Assembly (NCBI GenBank): GCA_951812965.1
Contig: OX638341.1
Span: 3,206,438 to 3,270,437, forward strand
Reading direction: 5' to 3'
Length of the DNA stretch: 64,000 bases
Source of the DNA: an uncultured Pseudohongiella sp.
GTDB taxonomy: Bacteria > Pseudomonadota > Gammaproteobacteria > Pseudomonadales > Pseudohongiellaceae
The stretch's first letter is position 1. Each line of letters starts with the position of its first letter. This document shows positions 36,107 through 44,971 of this stretch, one piece after another. Below the pieces are notes generated by a model, which saw only the letters and a program-made list of their open reading frames with translations, was not told where the DNA came from and ran no database searches. Made by a program: the position numbers and the translations under genes.

Positions 36107-37120
36107 TCAGTTCGGCAGATTCTCCGCCGCCACGCGTTCGTTGCGCAGACGCAGGCCGCCGGATTCGTCGACGCTGGCTTCGAGCACAAGGTCGACGCCA
36201 TTGCGGCGGGAATCGATGAATCGGTCAAGCTGATTCAACTGCTCCGGGTCGAGTTCGCCCTGTAATTGTCGCCGGGCGCGGTCGTAGGCTTCGAGCTGGC
36301 TGTTGTATGCCGTCCGCATGCTGCCATCCGGGCCCACCAGCGCGCCGAAATTGTTGGCCTCCGAATAGAGTTCGTCGAGCACGGTCTGCAAGGCGAGTTG
36401 CTGCGCGTCGCCGCTTAGGGACGCGCCCATGCGCGACAGCGTTTCGTTGTAAATCAGGCGCGCCGCGTCGCGATTGAGAAAATTATCGTATTGCTGCAAT
36501 TCCGCCAGTTGGTCGCCGCCGAGCAGATTGGCCAGATTTCTGCTCAGGGCGTCGGCGCCGAACAGATCGAGCGCCTGTTGTGGAGTCAGGTTGCCGGAGA
36601 GCAGATCGGCGCGCATCTGTGAGCGCATGGACGCGAACTCCACCAGCGCGGACATCACCCGCTCCTGCCCGTCGGGGTCGAGTTCGAGTTCAGATACGAA
36701 ATCGCCGTACAATTCAGGCACCCTGGCGGCCGCGACCGCACGCGCAGTTTCAGGGTCCACCGACATCGCCCGCGCCGCGCCGGAGGATTGCACGGTCTGT
36801 TGTTCTCCGGCAACTTCTTCCCGCGCCTGCTGCAACAGCCGCTCGTAGTCGGGGCTGATCATTTCGCGAGTTTCCGACAGTTGATTGCTCAGATTGACCA
36901 ACTGGTTTCTGGCTTCGGCGAGTTCCTGTTGCAGGTCGCCCGCGCGTTGCGCCATTTCCTGCCTGCGCTCGTCGGCAGTCTCGGTCTGCTCGCGCAATTG
37001 CCGCCGATAGTCGGCTATGTCCGCCTCCAGGCGGACGTTGTCGTCGCGCAACTCGATCAGCCCGTACCCCACCGAGCCGAAAATCGCCAGTAATGCGATA
37101 ATGAGCAAGCCTTTTTTCAT
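36107..37120 (-). CDS. Membrane-anchored coiled-coil protein
   Basis: 337 residues. A single N-terminal membrane segment (KKGLLIIALLAIFGSVGYGLI) is followed by a coiled coil (about 25-85, heptad-rich, E/Q/R-rich), then a mostly helical domain with several SGNLTPQQALDLFG / LLGGDQLAELQQYDNFL-type helices. It ends in DESGGLRLRNERVAAENLPN. The ATG at 37120 is preferred because the upstream codons start with ATT. No family recognised. It precedes the M16 peptidase gene by 118 nt and may share a promoter with the six-gene unit. Confidence 0.7.
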   Translation of the reverse strand: MKKGLLIIALLAIFGSVGYGLIELRDDNVRLEADIADYRRQLREQTETADERRQEMAQRAGDLQQELAEARNQLVNLSNQLSETREMISPDYERLLQQAREEVAGEQQTVQSSGAARAMSVDPETARAVAAARVPELYGDFVSELELDPDGQERVMSALVEFASMRSQMRADLLSGNLTPQQALDLFGADALSRNLANLLGGDQLAELQQYDNFLNRDAARLIYNETLSRMGASLSGDAQQLALQTVLDELYSEANNFGALVGPDGSMRTAYNSQLEAYDRARRQLQGELDPEQLNQLDRFIDSRRNGVDLVLEASVDESGGLRLRNERVAAENLPN

Positions 37121-37221
37121 GAACTGCAATCAGGGCGAAAAACCAGCCGCAAAGGCTAGCACGAGGGGGCAGTGCTGTCAGTATCCGGGCAGCATTCAGG
37201 ATAGTACCGGGAACGCGAATC

Positions 37222-40200
37222 ATGGACTCCACAACCGACACAATCCGCCGGAAGATCACCGGCTGGAAATTCCGCGACGAAGGCAGGATAGTCGAGTACC
37301 TGCTGCGGCTTGCGCCTTATGCCGCCGAGGATGCGCAACTGATCGAGTCGCGTGCGGCGCAACTGGTGCGCGCGGCGCGGGCCGATACGGCCAATCATTC
37401 GTTACTCGATACCTTTCTCGTCGAATACGGCCTCAGTAACAAGGAAGGCATTGCCCTGATGTGCCTGGCCGAAAGCCTGCTGCGAATTCCGGATCACGCC
37501 ACCGCCGAGCGGCTGATCGCGGATCGGATCGGACTGGCGGACTGGGCCGCCCATGCCGGCAATTCGGGTTCACTGCTGGTGAATGCATCCACCTGGGCGC
37601 TGATGCTCGGCAGCAAGCTGGTCGAACCGGAACGCGAGTTCAACCGCGATCCGAAATCCTGGCTCGGCGGTCTGAGTCATCGCCTGGGCGAACCCGTGGT
37701 GGAAACCGCCATGCGCGCTGCAATGGGCATTCTCGGCCGCGAATTCGTGGTCGGCTCCACCATCGAAAAGGCCTTGCAGCGGAGTCGTCCGGGGCAGCGC
37801 CATTCCTGGGACATGCTCGGAGAGGCGGCCCGGGACACCTCGACCGCGAATCGTTACCGGGGAGCATATCGTCACGCCATTCGCACGGTCGCCAGGCAGG
37901 GCAAGGACGCCGGCGTGGTCGACCCTTCCATATCAATCAAGCTGTCGGCTTTGCATCCTCGTTACGAATTCAGCCAGCGCGGGCGGGTCATCGATGAACT
38001 CGTTCCCATCGTCGCGGATCTGTGCCGGGAGGCGGCGGCAGGCGGAGTTTCCATCACCATCGACGCGGAAGAGGCCGACCGGCTGGAACTGTCGTTGGAA
38101 GTACTCGAACGCCTGCTTGAGAATGCAGGGTCCGCGGGGGCGCAATCCGAAGCGCAAATCGGCTTCGTGGTACAGGCCTACGGCAAACGCGCCTTGCCCG
38201 TGCTCGACTGGCTGTCGGCGCTAGCCCGCACACATGGCCGCCGCATCCCGGTACGCCTGGTGAAGGGCGCATATTGGGACGCGGAAATCAAACATGCCCA
38301 GGAGCATGGCTATCCGGGATTTCCGGTGTTTACGCGCAAGTGCGCAACCGATCTTTCCTGGCTGGTATGCGCGGCCGCGATACTGGAGCGATCCGATACG
38401 CTATACGGGCAGTTCGCCACCCATAACGCCCATAGCATAGCAGCGATCATGCATCTGGCCGGCGACAATCGCGATTTCGAGTTCCAGCGGTTGTATGGCA
38501 TGGGCACGGCTCTATACGCAGCCGCCGAACGCGAATATGGAGACTTTCCCGCGCTTCGCACGTATGAGCCGGTAGGAAACTACGACGATCTGTTGCCCTA
38601 TCTCGTGCGCAGGCTGCTCGAAAACGGCGCCAACAGCTCTTTCGTGCATCGTCTGCTCGATACCCGGCTCGAGGCCGGGCATCTGGTGCGCGACCCGATC
38701 GCCGCGTCGCGCAAGGCGAGTCCCGCTGCGCATGCACGCATTTCCCTGCCGGCAGACGTTTTCGCGCCCCGACTGAATTCAAGCGGCGCCGACCTGACCA
38801 GCAACGGCGTGCTGGCTGAATTGCGAAATGCTTGCGAGAAGTCACGGCGAAGGAGATATACCGCGACTGCCCTGCCCGTTTCGGAAGCTAACAAAGCGGG
38901 CGCCGGCGCCGTGGCAAGCCCCGCCGACCGCGGCGATGTTCTCGGCGAAGTCCGGCCATGCTCCGAAGCCGATATCGAGGCCGCCTTCCGGCGCGCGGCC
39001 GCGGCGCAGCCGAACTGGGACAAGTCCGGCGGCGAAACTCGCGCAAACCTGCTCGAACGATTTGCCGACAATCTGGAAGCGCTGCGGCCTGAACTGGTAG
39101 CGATACTTTGCCGCGAAGCGGGCAAGACGATTCCTGACGCCGTGGACGAAGTGCGCGAAGCCGTGGATTTTTGCCGTTATTACGCCGTCCAGGCCCGTGA
39201 AAGATTCGTGCTGGGCGTTTCCCTTCCCGGCCCCACCGGGGAAAGCAACGAACTGAAACTCGACGGGCGCGGCGTATTCGTATGTATCAGTCCGTGGAAT
39301 TTTCCCCTGGCGATTTTCTGTGGCCAGATCTGCGCCGCCCTCGCCGCGGGCAATGCGGTGGTCGCCAAGCCCGCCGAGGAAACGCCCATCATCGCCTGCG
39401 AAGCCGTGCGGCTATTGCACGCGGCGGGTGTGCCGGACTCCGTCTGCAATCTGCTGATCGGCGATGGCGCTGTCGGCGAGCACATGGTGCGGCATCCGCT
39501 GAGCGCCGGGGTCGCTTTCACCGGCAGCACCGAGACCGCGCGCAGGATTAATCGGGCCCTGGCGGACAAGGAAGGTCCCATTGCGCCATTGATCGCGGAA
39601 ACCGGGGGCCAGAACGCGATGATCGTCGATTCGACAGCCCTGCTCGAACAGGTAACGGACGATGTGATTCGCTCCGCTTTTCTCAGCGCCGGCCAGCGTT
39701 GCTCCGCCCTGCGCGCCCTGTACCTGCAGGAAGAGATCGCGGATCAGGCCCTTACCCTGGTCCGCGGCGCGATGGACGAATTGCGCGTCGGCGATCCCAC
39801 GCGAATCGAAACCGACCTTGGGCCAATCATTTCGGAATCCGCCGCCGGCGACTTGCAAGCCCATATTTCCAGGCTGCGCAAGCGCGGGCGGCTATTGCAC
39901 CAGGCGGCGCTTTCCCCGGAATGCGAAAACGGTTGTTTCGTTGCGCCCAGCCTCGCGCGTATCAACAACATCGGTGAACTGGAAAAGGAACATTTCGGTC
40001 CGATACTCCATGTCATTCGCTTCAAGGAGCGGGATTTCACGAGCGTTCTGCTTGAAATCGACCGTTCCGGTTATGGCCTGACCTTCGGCATTCACACTCG
40101 CATCCAGTCGCGTGTGGAGCAAGCCGCCGCCGCTGTGGGAGCGGGCAATGTGTACGCCAATCGCAACATGATCGGCGCCGTGGTGGGCTCACAGCCTTTC

Positions 40201-40344
40201 GGCGGCCGCGGACTATCCGGAACAGGGCCGAAAGCCGGCGGCCCGAACTACCTGCCCCGATTCGCTACCGAACGGGTCGTTACGGTGAATACGGTTGCAA
40301 CCGGCGGTAACGCGGAATTGCTTTCGCTCGATGACGATGCCTGA
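37222..40344 (+). CDS. putA: Bifunctional proline dehydrogenase / L-glutamate gamma-semialdehyde dehydrogenase
   Basis: 1040 residues: FAD-dependent proline dehydrogenase (about 150-480; LVKGAYWDAEIKHAQ with Lys348) fused to an aldehyde dehydrogenase (about 560-1020; FAETGGQNA-type loop LIAETGGQNAM, catalytic Cys827 in SAGQRCSALRALYL). It oxidises proline to glutamate in two channelled steps. The N-terminal ribbon-helix-helix DNA-binding domain of E. coli PutA is absent, so this is the short enzyme-only type and is not expected to repress its own operon. Divergent from the coiled-coil gene across 101 bases. Downstream, 157 bases lead to an IS110 element. Confidence 0.97.
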   Translation: MDSTTDTIRRKITGWKFRDEGRIVEYLLRLAPYAAEDAQLIESRAAQLVRAARADTANHSLLDTFLVEYGLSNKEGIALMCLAESLLRIPDHATAERLIADRIGLADWAAHAGNSGSLLVNASTWALMLGSKLVEPEREFNRDPKSWLGGLSHRLGEPVVETAMRAAMGILGREFVVGSTIEKALQRSRPGQRHSWDMLGEAARDTSTANRYRGAYRHAIRTVARQGKDAGVVDPSISIKLSALHPRYEFSQRGRVIDELVPIVADLCREAAAGGVSITIDAEEADRLELSLEVLERLLENAGSAGAQSEAQIGFVVQAYGKRALPVLDWLSALARTHGRRIPVRLVKGAYWDAEIKHAQEHGYPGFPVFTRKCATDLSWLVCAAAILERSDTLYGQFATHNAHSIAAIMHLAGDNRDFEFQRLYGMGTALYAAAEREYGDFPALRTYEPVGNYDDLLPYLVRRLLENGANSSFVHRLLDTRLEAGHLVRDPIAASRKASPAAHARISLPADVFAPRLNSSGADLTSNGVLAELRNACEKSRRRRYTATALPVSEANKAGAGAVASPADRGDVLGEVRPCSEADIEAAFRRAAAAQPNWDKSGGETRANLLERFADNLEALRPELVAILCREAGKTIPDAVDEVREAVDFCRYYAVQARERFVLGVSLPGPTGESNELKLDGRGVFVCISPWNFPLAIFCGQICAALAAGNAVVAKPAEETPIIACEAVRLLHAAGVPDSVCNLLIGDGAVGEHMVRHPLSAGVAFTGSTETARRINRALADKEGPIAPLIAETGGQNAMIVDSTALLEQVTDDVIRSAFLSAGQRCSALRALYLQEEIADQALTLVRGAMDELRVGDPTRIETDLGPIISESAAGDLQAHISRLRKRGRLLHQAALSPECENGCFVAPSLARINNIGELEKEHFGPILHVIRFKERDFTSVLLEIDRSGYGLTFGIHTRIQSRVEQAAAAVGAGNVYANRNMIGAVVGSQPFGGRGLSGTGPKAGGPNYLPRFATERVVTVNTVATGGNAELLSLDDDA

Positions 40345-40501
40345 ATTTGGCAACGCGATGCGCACTAAGCAGGTTCAAATTCTTGTGAGACCGTAGTATC
40401 TATGTTTGCAAGTGTTCTGGTGTACGGATAGCAACAGGCTCCGACAGCTAGTTGATTAGGGGATGTGATCGCGGGCTGTTTGCATTGGTCAGGCGTTTGC
40501 A

Positions 40502-41506
40502 TCATCCCGCGACATGGGCCGGTTTGGGCATGTGAGCTGCCTGCCAGGGTTTTCCTTCCCGTACGATGGCATTCGCGATCAGCACCATCTTTCGCATGGC
40601 TGCGGTGACCGCGACTTTGCCGGGTTTGCCCTGTTGTTTGAATCGCAGGTGTCGCTCCCGCATGACGGGATTCCAGCGGATTGCAGCCAGCGTTGGCATG
40701 TACAGCAGCGTGCGTGCGCGTTTGCGGCCGCCGCGGATGGACCGTTTCCCGTGCCTATTGCCGGAGTCGTCGGCCACGGGCGCCAAGCCCAACAGGCTTC
40801 CCGCCTCGCGGGTGCTGAGTCTACCCAATTCGGGCACCTGTACCAGCAGCCCGATAGCGGTAGGGCGGCCAATGCCCGGGATTGATTCCAGCAGCGCCAT
40901 GTTTCGGGTCAACTCGGCGTCGGCCGTCACCAGCCGCTCCAGTTCTTTGTCCAAGCGTTCGGTCTGCTGCATGGCGCGGGTAATGTCCTTCTCGATCTCG
41001 CGACGAACCAGACGGTTCCGGGTGTGCTCCCGCCTGCCTTTCAGCACGGTGAGCGACTTCGTTACCGCCTCGCGCGCGCTACGCAACTCGTCCAGATCTT
41101 TCTCCTGTCGGGTACGCGCCGGCGTCCCTTTCAGGTCGTCCGCCAGCGCCCGGCCCATCTTCGCCAGCGTCAGCGCGTCCGCCCGGTCCGTCTTCGCAAC
41201 CGAACCCAGCGCTTCGGCAAAGCGCTTGCCTCGCTGGGGGTTGATCCGCGACAACGGCAGCCGATCGACCAACATATCCTCCAACAGTACGTGGTAGGAG
41301 CCGGTGGACTCGTATACCACTCGCTCGACGCGGGGGCAGGCCCAGGTGCGAAACGCGCGAACGCCTTCCCTGGTATTCGGGAATCGGGCCTCGCGTCCGC
41401 TGGGGAGTTCACGCACGTCAAGATGACGCTTGGAAACGTCGATGCCGACCGTGCAAGGGCCGGGGTCGTCTTTTGGATATACACATCTTGCGCTATGCTT
41501 CTTCAT
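40502..41506 (-). CDS. IS110-family transposase (DEDD)
   Basis: 334 residues, full length. The N-terminal RuvC-like DEDD domain shows VGIDVSKRHLDV (first Asp), YESTGSYH (Glu) and AKTDRADALTLA (Asp). The C-terminal transposase_20 domain has LLESIPGIGRPTAIGLL and the serine-containing LLGLAPVADDSGNRHGKRSIRGGRKRAR. No frameshift or stop is seen, so it is probably active. IS110 enzymes are RNA-guided recombinases that use a bridge RNA encoded in the element's non-coding end. Confidence 0.96.
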   Translation of the reverse strand: MKKHSARCVYPKDDPGPCTVGIDVSKRHLDVRELPSGREARFPNTREGVRAFRTWACPRVERVVYESTGSYHVLLEDMLVDRLPLSRINPQRGKRFAEALGSVAKTDRADALTLAKMGRALADDLKGTPARTRQEKDLDELRSAREAVTKSLTVLKGRREHTRNRLVRREIEKDITRAMQQTERLDKELERLVTADAELTRNMALLESIPGIGRPTAIGLLVQVPELGRLSTREAGSLLGLAPVADDSGNRHGKRSIRGGRKRARTLLYMPTLAAIRWNPVMRERHLRFKQQGKPGKVAVTAAMRKMVLIANAIVREGKPWQAAHMPKPAHVAG

Positions 41507-41664
41507 GCTTTCCAGTCTCCTATCCTTGTTTGCGGTCTTGATCCGCGTATCTATTCAGGTTTGATTGGAAAGGCGGTGGTCCCACTCTACGATTCGCATT
41601 TCATGCGAGGGGCGATACGGGTTCGCCACCGCCTGCCGACGGCCCACCAGTGGGCCGTCGGCAG
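41507..41664 (-). ncRNA. Candidate bridge RNA / structured leader of the IS110 element
   Basis: The 158 bases upstream of the transposase ATG are non-coding and strongly structured. A 14-bp perfect hairpin (41633-41646 with 41651-41664, tetraloop) is followed by a 9-bp stem AGGCGGTGG (41571-41579) with CCACCGCCT (41626-41634), enclosing a small hairpin TCGCAT/ATGCGA (41594-41599 with 41603-41608). A stem-loop followed by a stem with large internal loops is the layout of IS110-group bridge RNAs, which lie upstream of tnpA. The last base pairs of the two stems share 41633-41634, so one must yield. The proposal is inference from position and folding. Confidence 0.4.
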
Positions 41665-41683
41665 CACTATTTAAACAAACAAG

Positions 41684-41751
41684 GGGCGAGGCATGCCTCG
41701 CCCGCGAACGGCCCCAAACTGTGCAACTGACGGGCGAGGCATGCCTCGCCC
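41684..41751. repeat. REP-like palindrome pair next to the IS110 element
   Basis: Two copies of gggcgaggcatgcctcgccc at 41684-41703 and 41732-41751, separated by a spacer (CGGCCCCAAACTGTGCAAC) nearly identical to that at 26957-26987. The pair begins 19 bases after the hairpin of the IS110 leader. Confidence 0.9.
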
Positions 41752-41859
41752 CTACATGCTGAAGGCGGGCGCGCACTTGCGCGGCGACGGCAAATTGATA
41801 CGATGGAACGCCTTGCGGGGAACTGATTCTTGCGGCTGCCGGTCCGAGGAGTGAGAGCC

Positions 41860-44019
41860 ATGTACAACAAGAGATTCATCCACTGCGGAATTCGGCGCTC
41901 GGGCGTAGCGCTCTGTCTATTGGCCGCGGCTCTGGTAACGGCCTTGCCGGCATCCGCCCAGTTAACCGGCGTCGAACAGGGCGAATGGCGCTTTCTCGGC
42001 GGCGACGCCGGACATACCCGTTCTTCGCCTTACCTGACGCAGATCAACGCGGATAACTTCAGCGATCTGGAAGTCGCCTGGTCCTGGCGCGGCGACAACT
42101 TCGGCCCGCGGGTCGAATACACATTTCGCTCAACGCCTTTGTATGCCGATGGGATTCTTTACACCGTAGTCGGCCAGCGCCGGCAGGTGGCGGCCATCGA
42201 CGCGGCCACCGGCGAAACTCTGTGGACATTCCGCGAGCCGGAAACCATGCGCTACCTGCGTTCGCCGCGCACAGACTTCGGCAAGGGCGTCGCCTATGCC
42301 GAACTCGACGGCCGCGGCGTAATTCTTTACACCTCCCCCGCCTTCTTCCTATGGGCGCTGGACGCCCGAACCGGCCGGCCGCTGGGAAACTGGGGTTCGC
42401 CGACCGGAATTGCGGAATTCTCCGAAACTGGCGTGGTTGATCTGATTCCGCCGCTGGTGGACGACTGGCAGCGCTGGATCGACTGGCGCCTCGAAGGCGG
42501 AGTCTACGATCCGGATCACGGCATTCCGCGTGAACTTGGCATGGTCACTGCGTCCTCACCGCCCATCGTCGTCAATGGCGTGGCCGTTGTACTGGTGGGG
42601 CACGAACCGAGTTACGACCAGACGCGCATCGAAAACGTGCCCGGCGACATCATGGGCTATGACCTGCGCACGGGCGAGCGCCTGTGGAAGTTTCACGTCA
42701 TTCCGCGGCCCGGCGAGTACGGACACGAAACCTGGGAAAACGACGCCTGGCAATGGTCCGGCGACATGTCTTCCTGGGCGCCGGCTTCCGCCGACCCGGA
42801 ACTGGGTCTGGTCTACATCGTCACCAATGCTTCCACCGTGCAGTCCTATGCCGGTCATCGGCCCGGCCATAACCTGTTCGGCGGCAGCGTGCTCGCGCTC
42901 GATGCCGCCACCGGAGAACGACGCTGGCATTTCCAGATCCATCGCAGCGACCAGTGGAATTACGATACTCCGACCGCGCCGATATTGCTGGATCTGACCG
43001 TTGACGGCGAGGCGGTGCCCGCGCTGATCCAGAACACCAAGCAGGGACTGATCTTCGCCTTCAACCGCGCCACCGGCGAGCCGATCTGGCCGATCGAGGA
43101 CCGCCCGGTTTTTCAGACGCAGGTGCCCGGCAACTACACCGCCGCCACGCAACCTTATCCTACGCGTCCCGAGCCGCTTGACCGCATCGTGATCGACGGC
43201 ATCACCGAAGAATTCATCATCGACTACACTCCGGAACTGAGGCGGCAAGCGCAGGAAATCCTGGCTGAATTTCGAGTCGGCGGACTTTACGTGCCGCCAT
43301 TGCCATGGCCCCATGAGAATGACTACCGCAACAATGTGGGCTGTGTCGGCGGACTGAACATCTACCACCCGCCCGTGGCCGATCCGACCACGGGAATCAT
43401 GTATGCCTCCCACCGGCGCGCCTGCAGCGCGCCGCGTTTCATGGAGCCGACCAATGGCGTCGACGAGGAACGCGGCCTGCCGGGCTACTCGGAGGAAGCC
43501 TGGCGCGGGCGCGAACGGCACACGCCGACCACGGGCACTACGGTCGCCGCCTGGGCGCCGGGCATGGGCCGGGAGTTCCTCCCCAACATCCAGGGTTTGC
43601 CGGTTTACAAACCTTTGCTGATGGGTCTGGCGGCCTACGACATGAATACCGGTGAAAAGCTCTGGGACATTCCGGTAGGCGAGACGCCGCCGAACATCGC
43701 CAACAATCCACTGCTCGAAGGTGTCGAGACTCCGCAGACTGGCGGCACCGGCCATTCGATCCAGATGGTGATGGGCGACTTGCTCGTGCAGACCACGGAA
43801 GACTTGCGCGGCCAGGCTGAGTCCGGCCCGAACGGCCTGCCGCTGTTGCATGCCAGAGACAAGCAAACCGGCGAAATCCTGGCGAGCCTTGAAGTCCCCA
43901 TACCGGGCCAGTACGGCATGATGACCTATATGCACGACGGCGTTCAGTACCTGCTCATGCAAGCCGGCAGCGTCCGCCGCGGCCTGCCCGGCCAACTCGT
44001 GGCGCTGCGGTTGCCGTAA
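41860..44019 (+). CDS. PQQ-dependent dehydrogenase-like quinoprotein
   Basis: 719 residues with a signal peptide (VALCLLAAALVTALPASAQ). Beta-propeller blades with the quinoprotein tryptophan-docking flavour recur: AAIDAATGETLWTFREP, LWALDARTGRPLGNWG, MGYDLRTGERLWKFHV, LALDAATGERRWHFQ, FAFNRATGEPIWPIE and AAYDMNTGEKLWDIP. This matches the PQQ-dependent membrane glucose dehydrogenase/alcohol dehydrogenase superfamily. No CxxCH haem motif is present, so electron acceptance would be by a separate protein or quinone. The ATG at 41860 has GAGGAG (41846-41851) 8 nt upstream and is preferred to the TTG at 41830. Substrate unknown. Confidence 0.9.
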   Translation: MYNKRFIHCGIRRSGVALCLLAAALVTALPASAQLTGVEQGEWRFLGGDAGHTRSSPYLTQINADNFSDLEVAWSWRGDNFGPRVEYTFRSTPLYADGILYTVVGQRRQVAAIDAATGETLWTFREPETMRYLRSPRTDFGKGVAYAELDGRGVILYTSPAFFLWALDARTGRPLGNWGSPTGIAEFSETGVVDLIPPLVDDWQRWIDWRLEGGVYDPDHGIPRELGMVTASSPPIVVNGVAVVLVGHEPSYDQTRIENVPGDIMGYDLRTGERLWKFHVIPRPGEYGHETWENDAWQWSGDMSSWAPASADPELGLVYIVTNASTVQSYAGHRPGHNLFGGSVLALDAATGERRWHFQIHRSDQWNYDTPTAPILLDLTVDGEAVPALIQNTKQGLIFAFNRATGEPIWPIEDRPVFQTQVPGNYTAATQPYPTRPEPLDRIVIDGITEEFIIDYTPELRRQAQEILAEFRVGGLYVPPLPWPHENDYRNNVGCVGGLNIYHPPVADPTTGIMYASHRRACSAPRFMEPTNGVDEERGLPGYSEEAWRGRERHTPTTGTTVAAWAPGMGREFLPNIQGLPVYKPLLMGLAAYDMNTGEKLWDIPVGETPPNIANNPLLEGVETPQTGGTGHSIQMVMGDLLVQTTEDLRGQAESGPNGLPLLHARDKQTGEILASLEVPIPGQYGMMTYMHDGVQYLLMQAGSVRRGLPGQLVALRLP

Positions 44020-44048
44020 GGCTCCGGCAAGTACCTGGAGTCATTGTT

Positions 44049-44366
44049 TTACTTTTCTCCGTCTCTACTCGCGGAAAGCCAAACGCCAAATCGGCTCCTG
44101 TGTGAAATTTCTACCCAAATGCGGGGAATCACGAACACTAACAAGCAGCCAATCGCCAAAGTCAGAATGGTTTCTTTCCAGGACTCCCCGCGCTCCAGGG
44201 AAAACATGCCGCCCGCCACCAAAATCGCCAGCATGCCGCAAATCGTTCTTACCCTGAAGAAGCCGTGATATTCGCCAGTTTCGTAGTTCCAAATGCTCAA
44301 TGGCATAAAGGAAATGCTAAAAATAATAAATAGGGACCAACGTTCAATAAATTCAATAATCAGCAA
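44049..44366 (-). CDS. Small multi-TM protein, candidate immunity protein
   Basis: About 105 residues with three hydrophobic helices (LIIEFIERWSLFIIFSISFMPL, ICGMLAILVAGGMFSL and ILTLAIGCLLVFVIPRIW). The TTG at 44366 has GGAGAG 6 nt upstream; the open frame can start at another TTG at 44387. No family recognised. It lies downstream of a double-glycine bacteriocin-like precursor on the same strand, 150 nt away, and small membrane proteins at that position commonly confer self-immunity. AT content is higher than in the flanking core genes. The immunity role is inference. Confidence 0.5.
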   Translation of the reverse strand: MLIIEFIERWSLFIIFSISFMPLSIWNYETGEYHGFFRVRTICGMLAILVAGGMFSLERGESWKETILTLAIGCLLVFVIPRIWVEISHRSRFGVWLSASRDGEK

Positions 44367-44412
44367 AATTTTCTCTCCAATGCACAATTTACGGTCAACA
44401 AATAGCAGTCAT

Positions 44413-44448
44413 TCATAGAAAATTTGGGGCCCATCCGTGACAGGCCCC
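44413..44448 (-). terminator. Possible hairpin terminator between bacteriocin-like and membrane-protein genes
   Basis: On the minus strand GGGGCC (44448-44443) pairs with GGCCCC (44431-44426), 11-nt loop, followed by AAATTTTC. Weak T-run. It could attenuate transcription into the downstream membrane-protein gene. Confidence 0.3.
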
Positions 44449-44516
44449 GAAATCAGGTAAAAGTACTCCTGAAGCTTTTAACTCACCAGAATTTCTGCCA
44501 GGTCGGTTGTTTTTAC

Positions 44517-44807
44517 CTACGATCCGCCCGGCGCCTGATTTTTCTTGAGCTCTTCGATATGTTCCTGCGCTTGGTAAGTCGCGTACGCGATTCCGACTCC
44601 GACACCAATTAACGCCACAGCGCCCACCGGTCCAGACATGACTGCCAATGTGAAGGCTAGCCCCGATGCCGTTCCACCGGCACATCCCATAATTGTGCCA
44701 AGCGCACCGTTGTTTTGCGTGACGGCGCCTGCGGCGCATGAACCCGCAGCCTGTAGCAAAAATCCCCCGCTTACCTGTTCCATCTCTTGCATCGTAAGTT
44801 CTCTCAT
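44517..44807 (-). CDS. Double-glycine-leader bacteriocin/microcin-like precursor
   Basis: 96 residues from the ATG at 44807, which has AGGAG (44814-44818) 6 nt upstream. The first 15 residues MRELTMQEMEQVSGG have the exact pattern of double-glycine leaders (compare the microcin V leader with M-R-x-L-T...V-S-G-G), cleaved after GG by a C39 peptidase. The 81-residue core is glycine/alanine-rich and hydrophobic, has two cysteines (24 and 42) that could form a disulfide, a membrane-inserting segment (about 55-80) and a charged C-terminal tail (HIEELKKNQ). This suggests a class II microcin/pore-forming bacteriocin. No C39 exporter is next to it. The longer open frame (to 44861) lacks an RBS. Confidence 0.72.
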   Translation of the reverse strand: MRELTMQEMEQVSGGFLLQAAGSCAAGAVTQNNGALGTIMGCAGGTASGLAFTLAVMSGPVGAVALIGVGVGIAYATYQAQEHIEELKKNQAPGGS

Positions 44808-44971
44808 GTCGTACTCCTTTGAAAATCGAAAATGTTTCTTGCAGACAAACCATAGGACCAATGGGAGAGAAGTGCATAATTTCCGATGAAAACAATTTCG
44901 CGCCCGGAATCGCGGTGTGAATTCCGCCGCGCTCCGACAAGCAGAAACTGGACCTTATCGGGAAATAGACC

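Larger units (their letters stand above)
40502..41664 (-). mobile_element. IS110-family insertion sequence, ends not resolved
   Basis: Transposase gene plus its structured 5' leader. IS110 elements lack ordinary terminal inverted repeats, so exact ends were not determined; the right flank may extend toward 40345 and the left flank to the REP pair starting at 41684. Confidence 0.55.

Noticed and set aside
42556..43995. 479-codon minus-strand open frame inside the quinoprotein gene
   Set aside because: It is antisense to a gene with clear PQQ-propeller motifs, signal peptide and RBS; it is a shadow of high-GC codon use.
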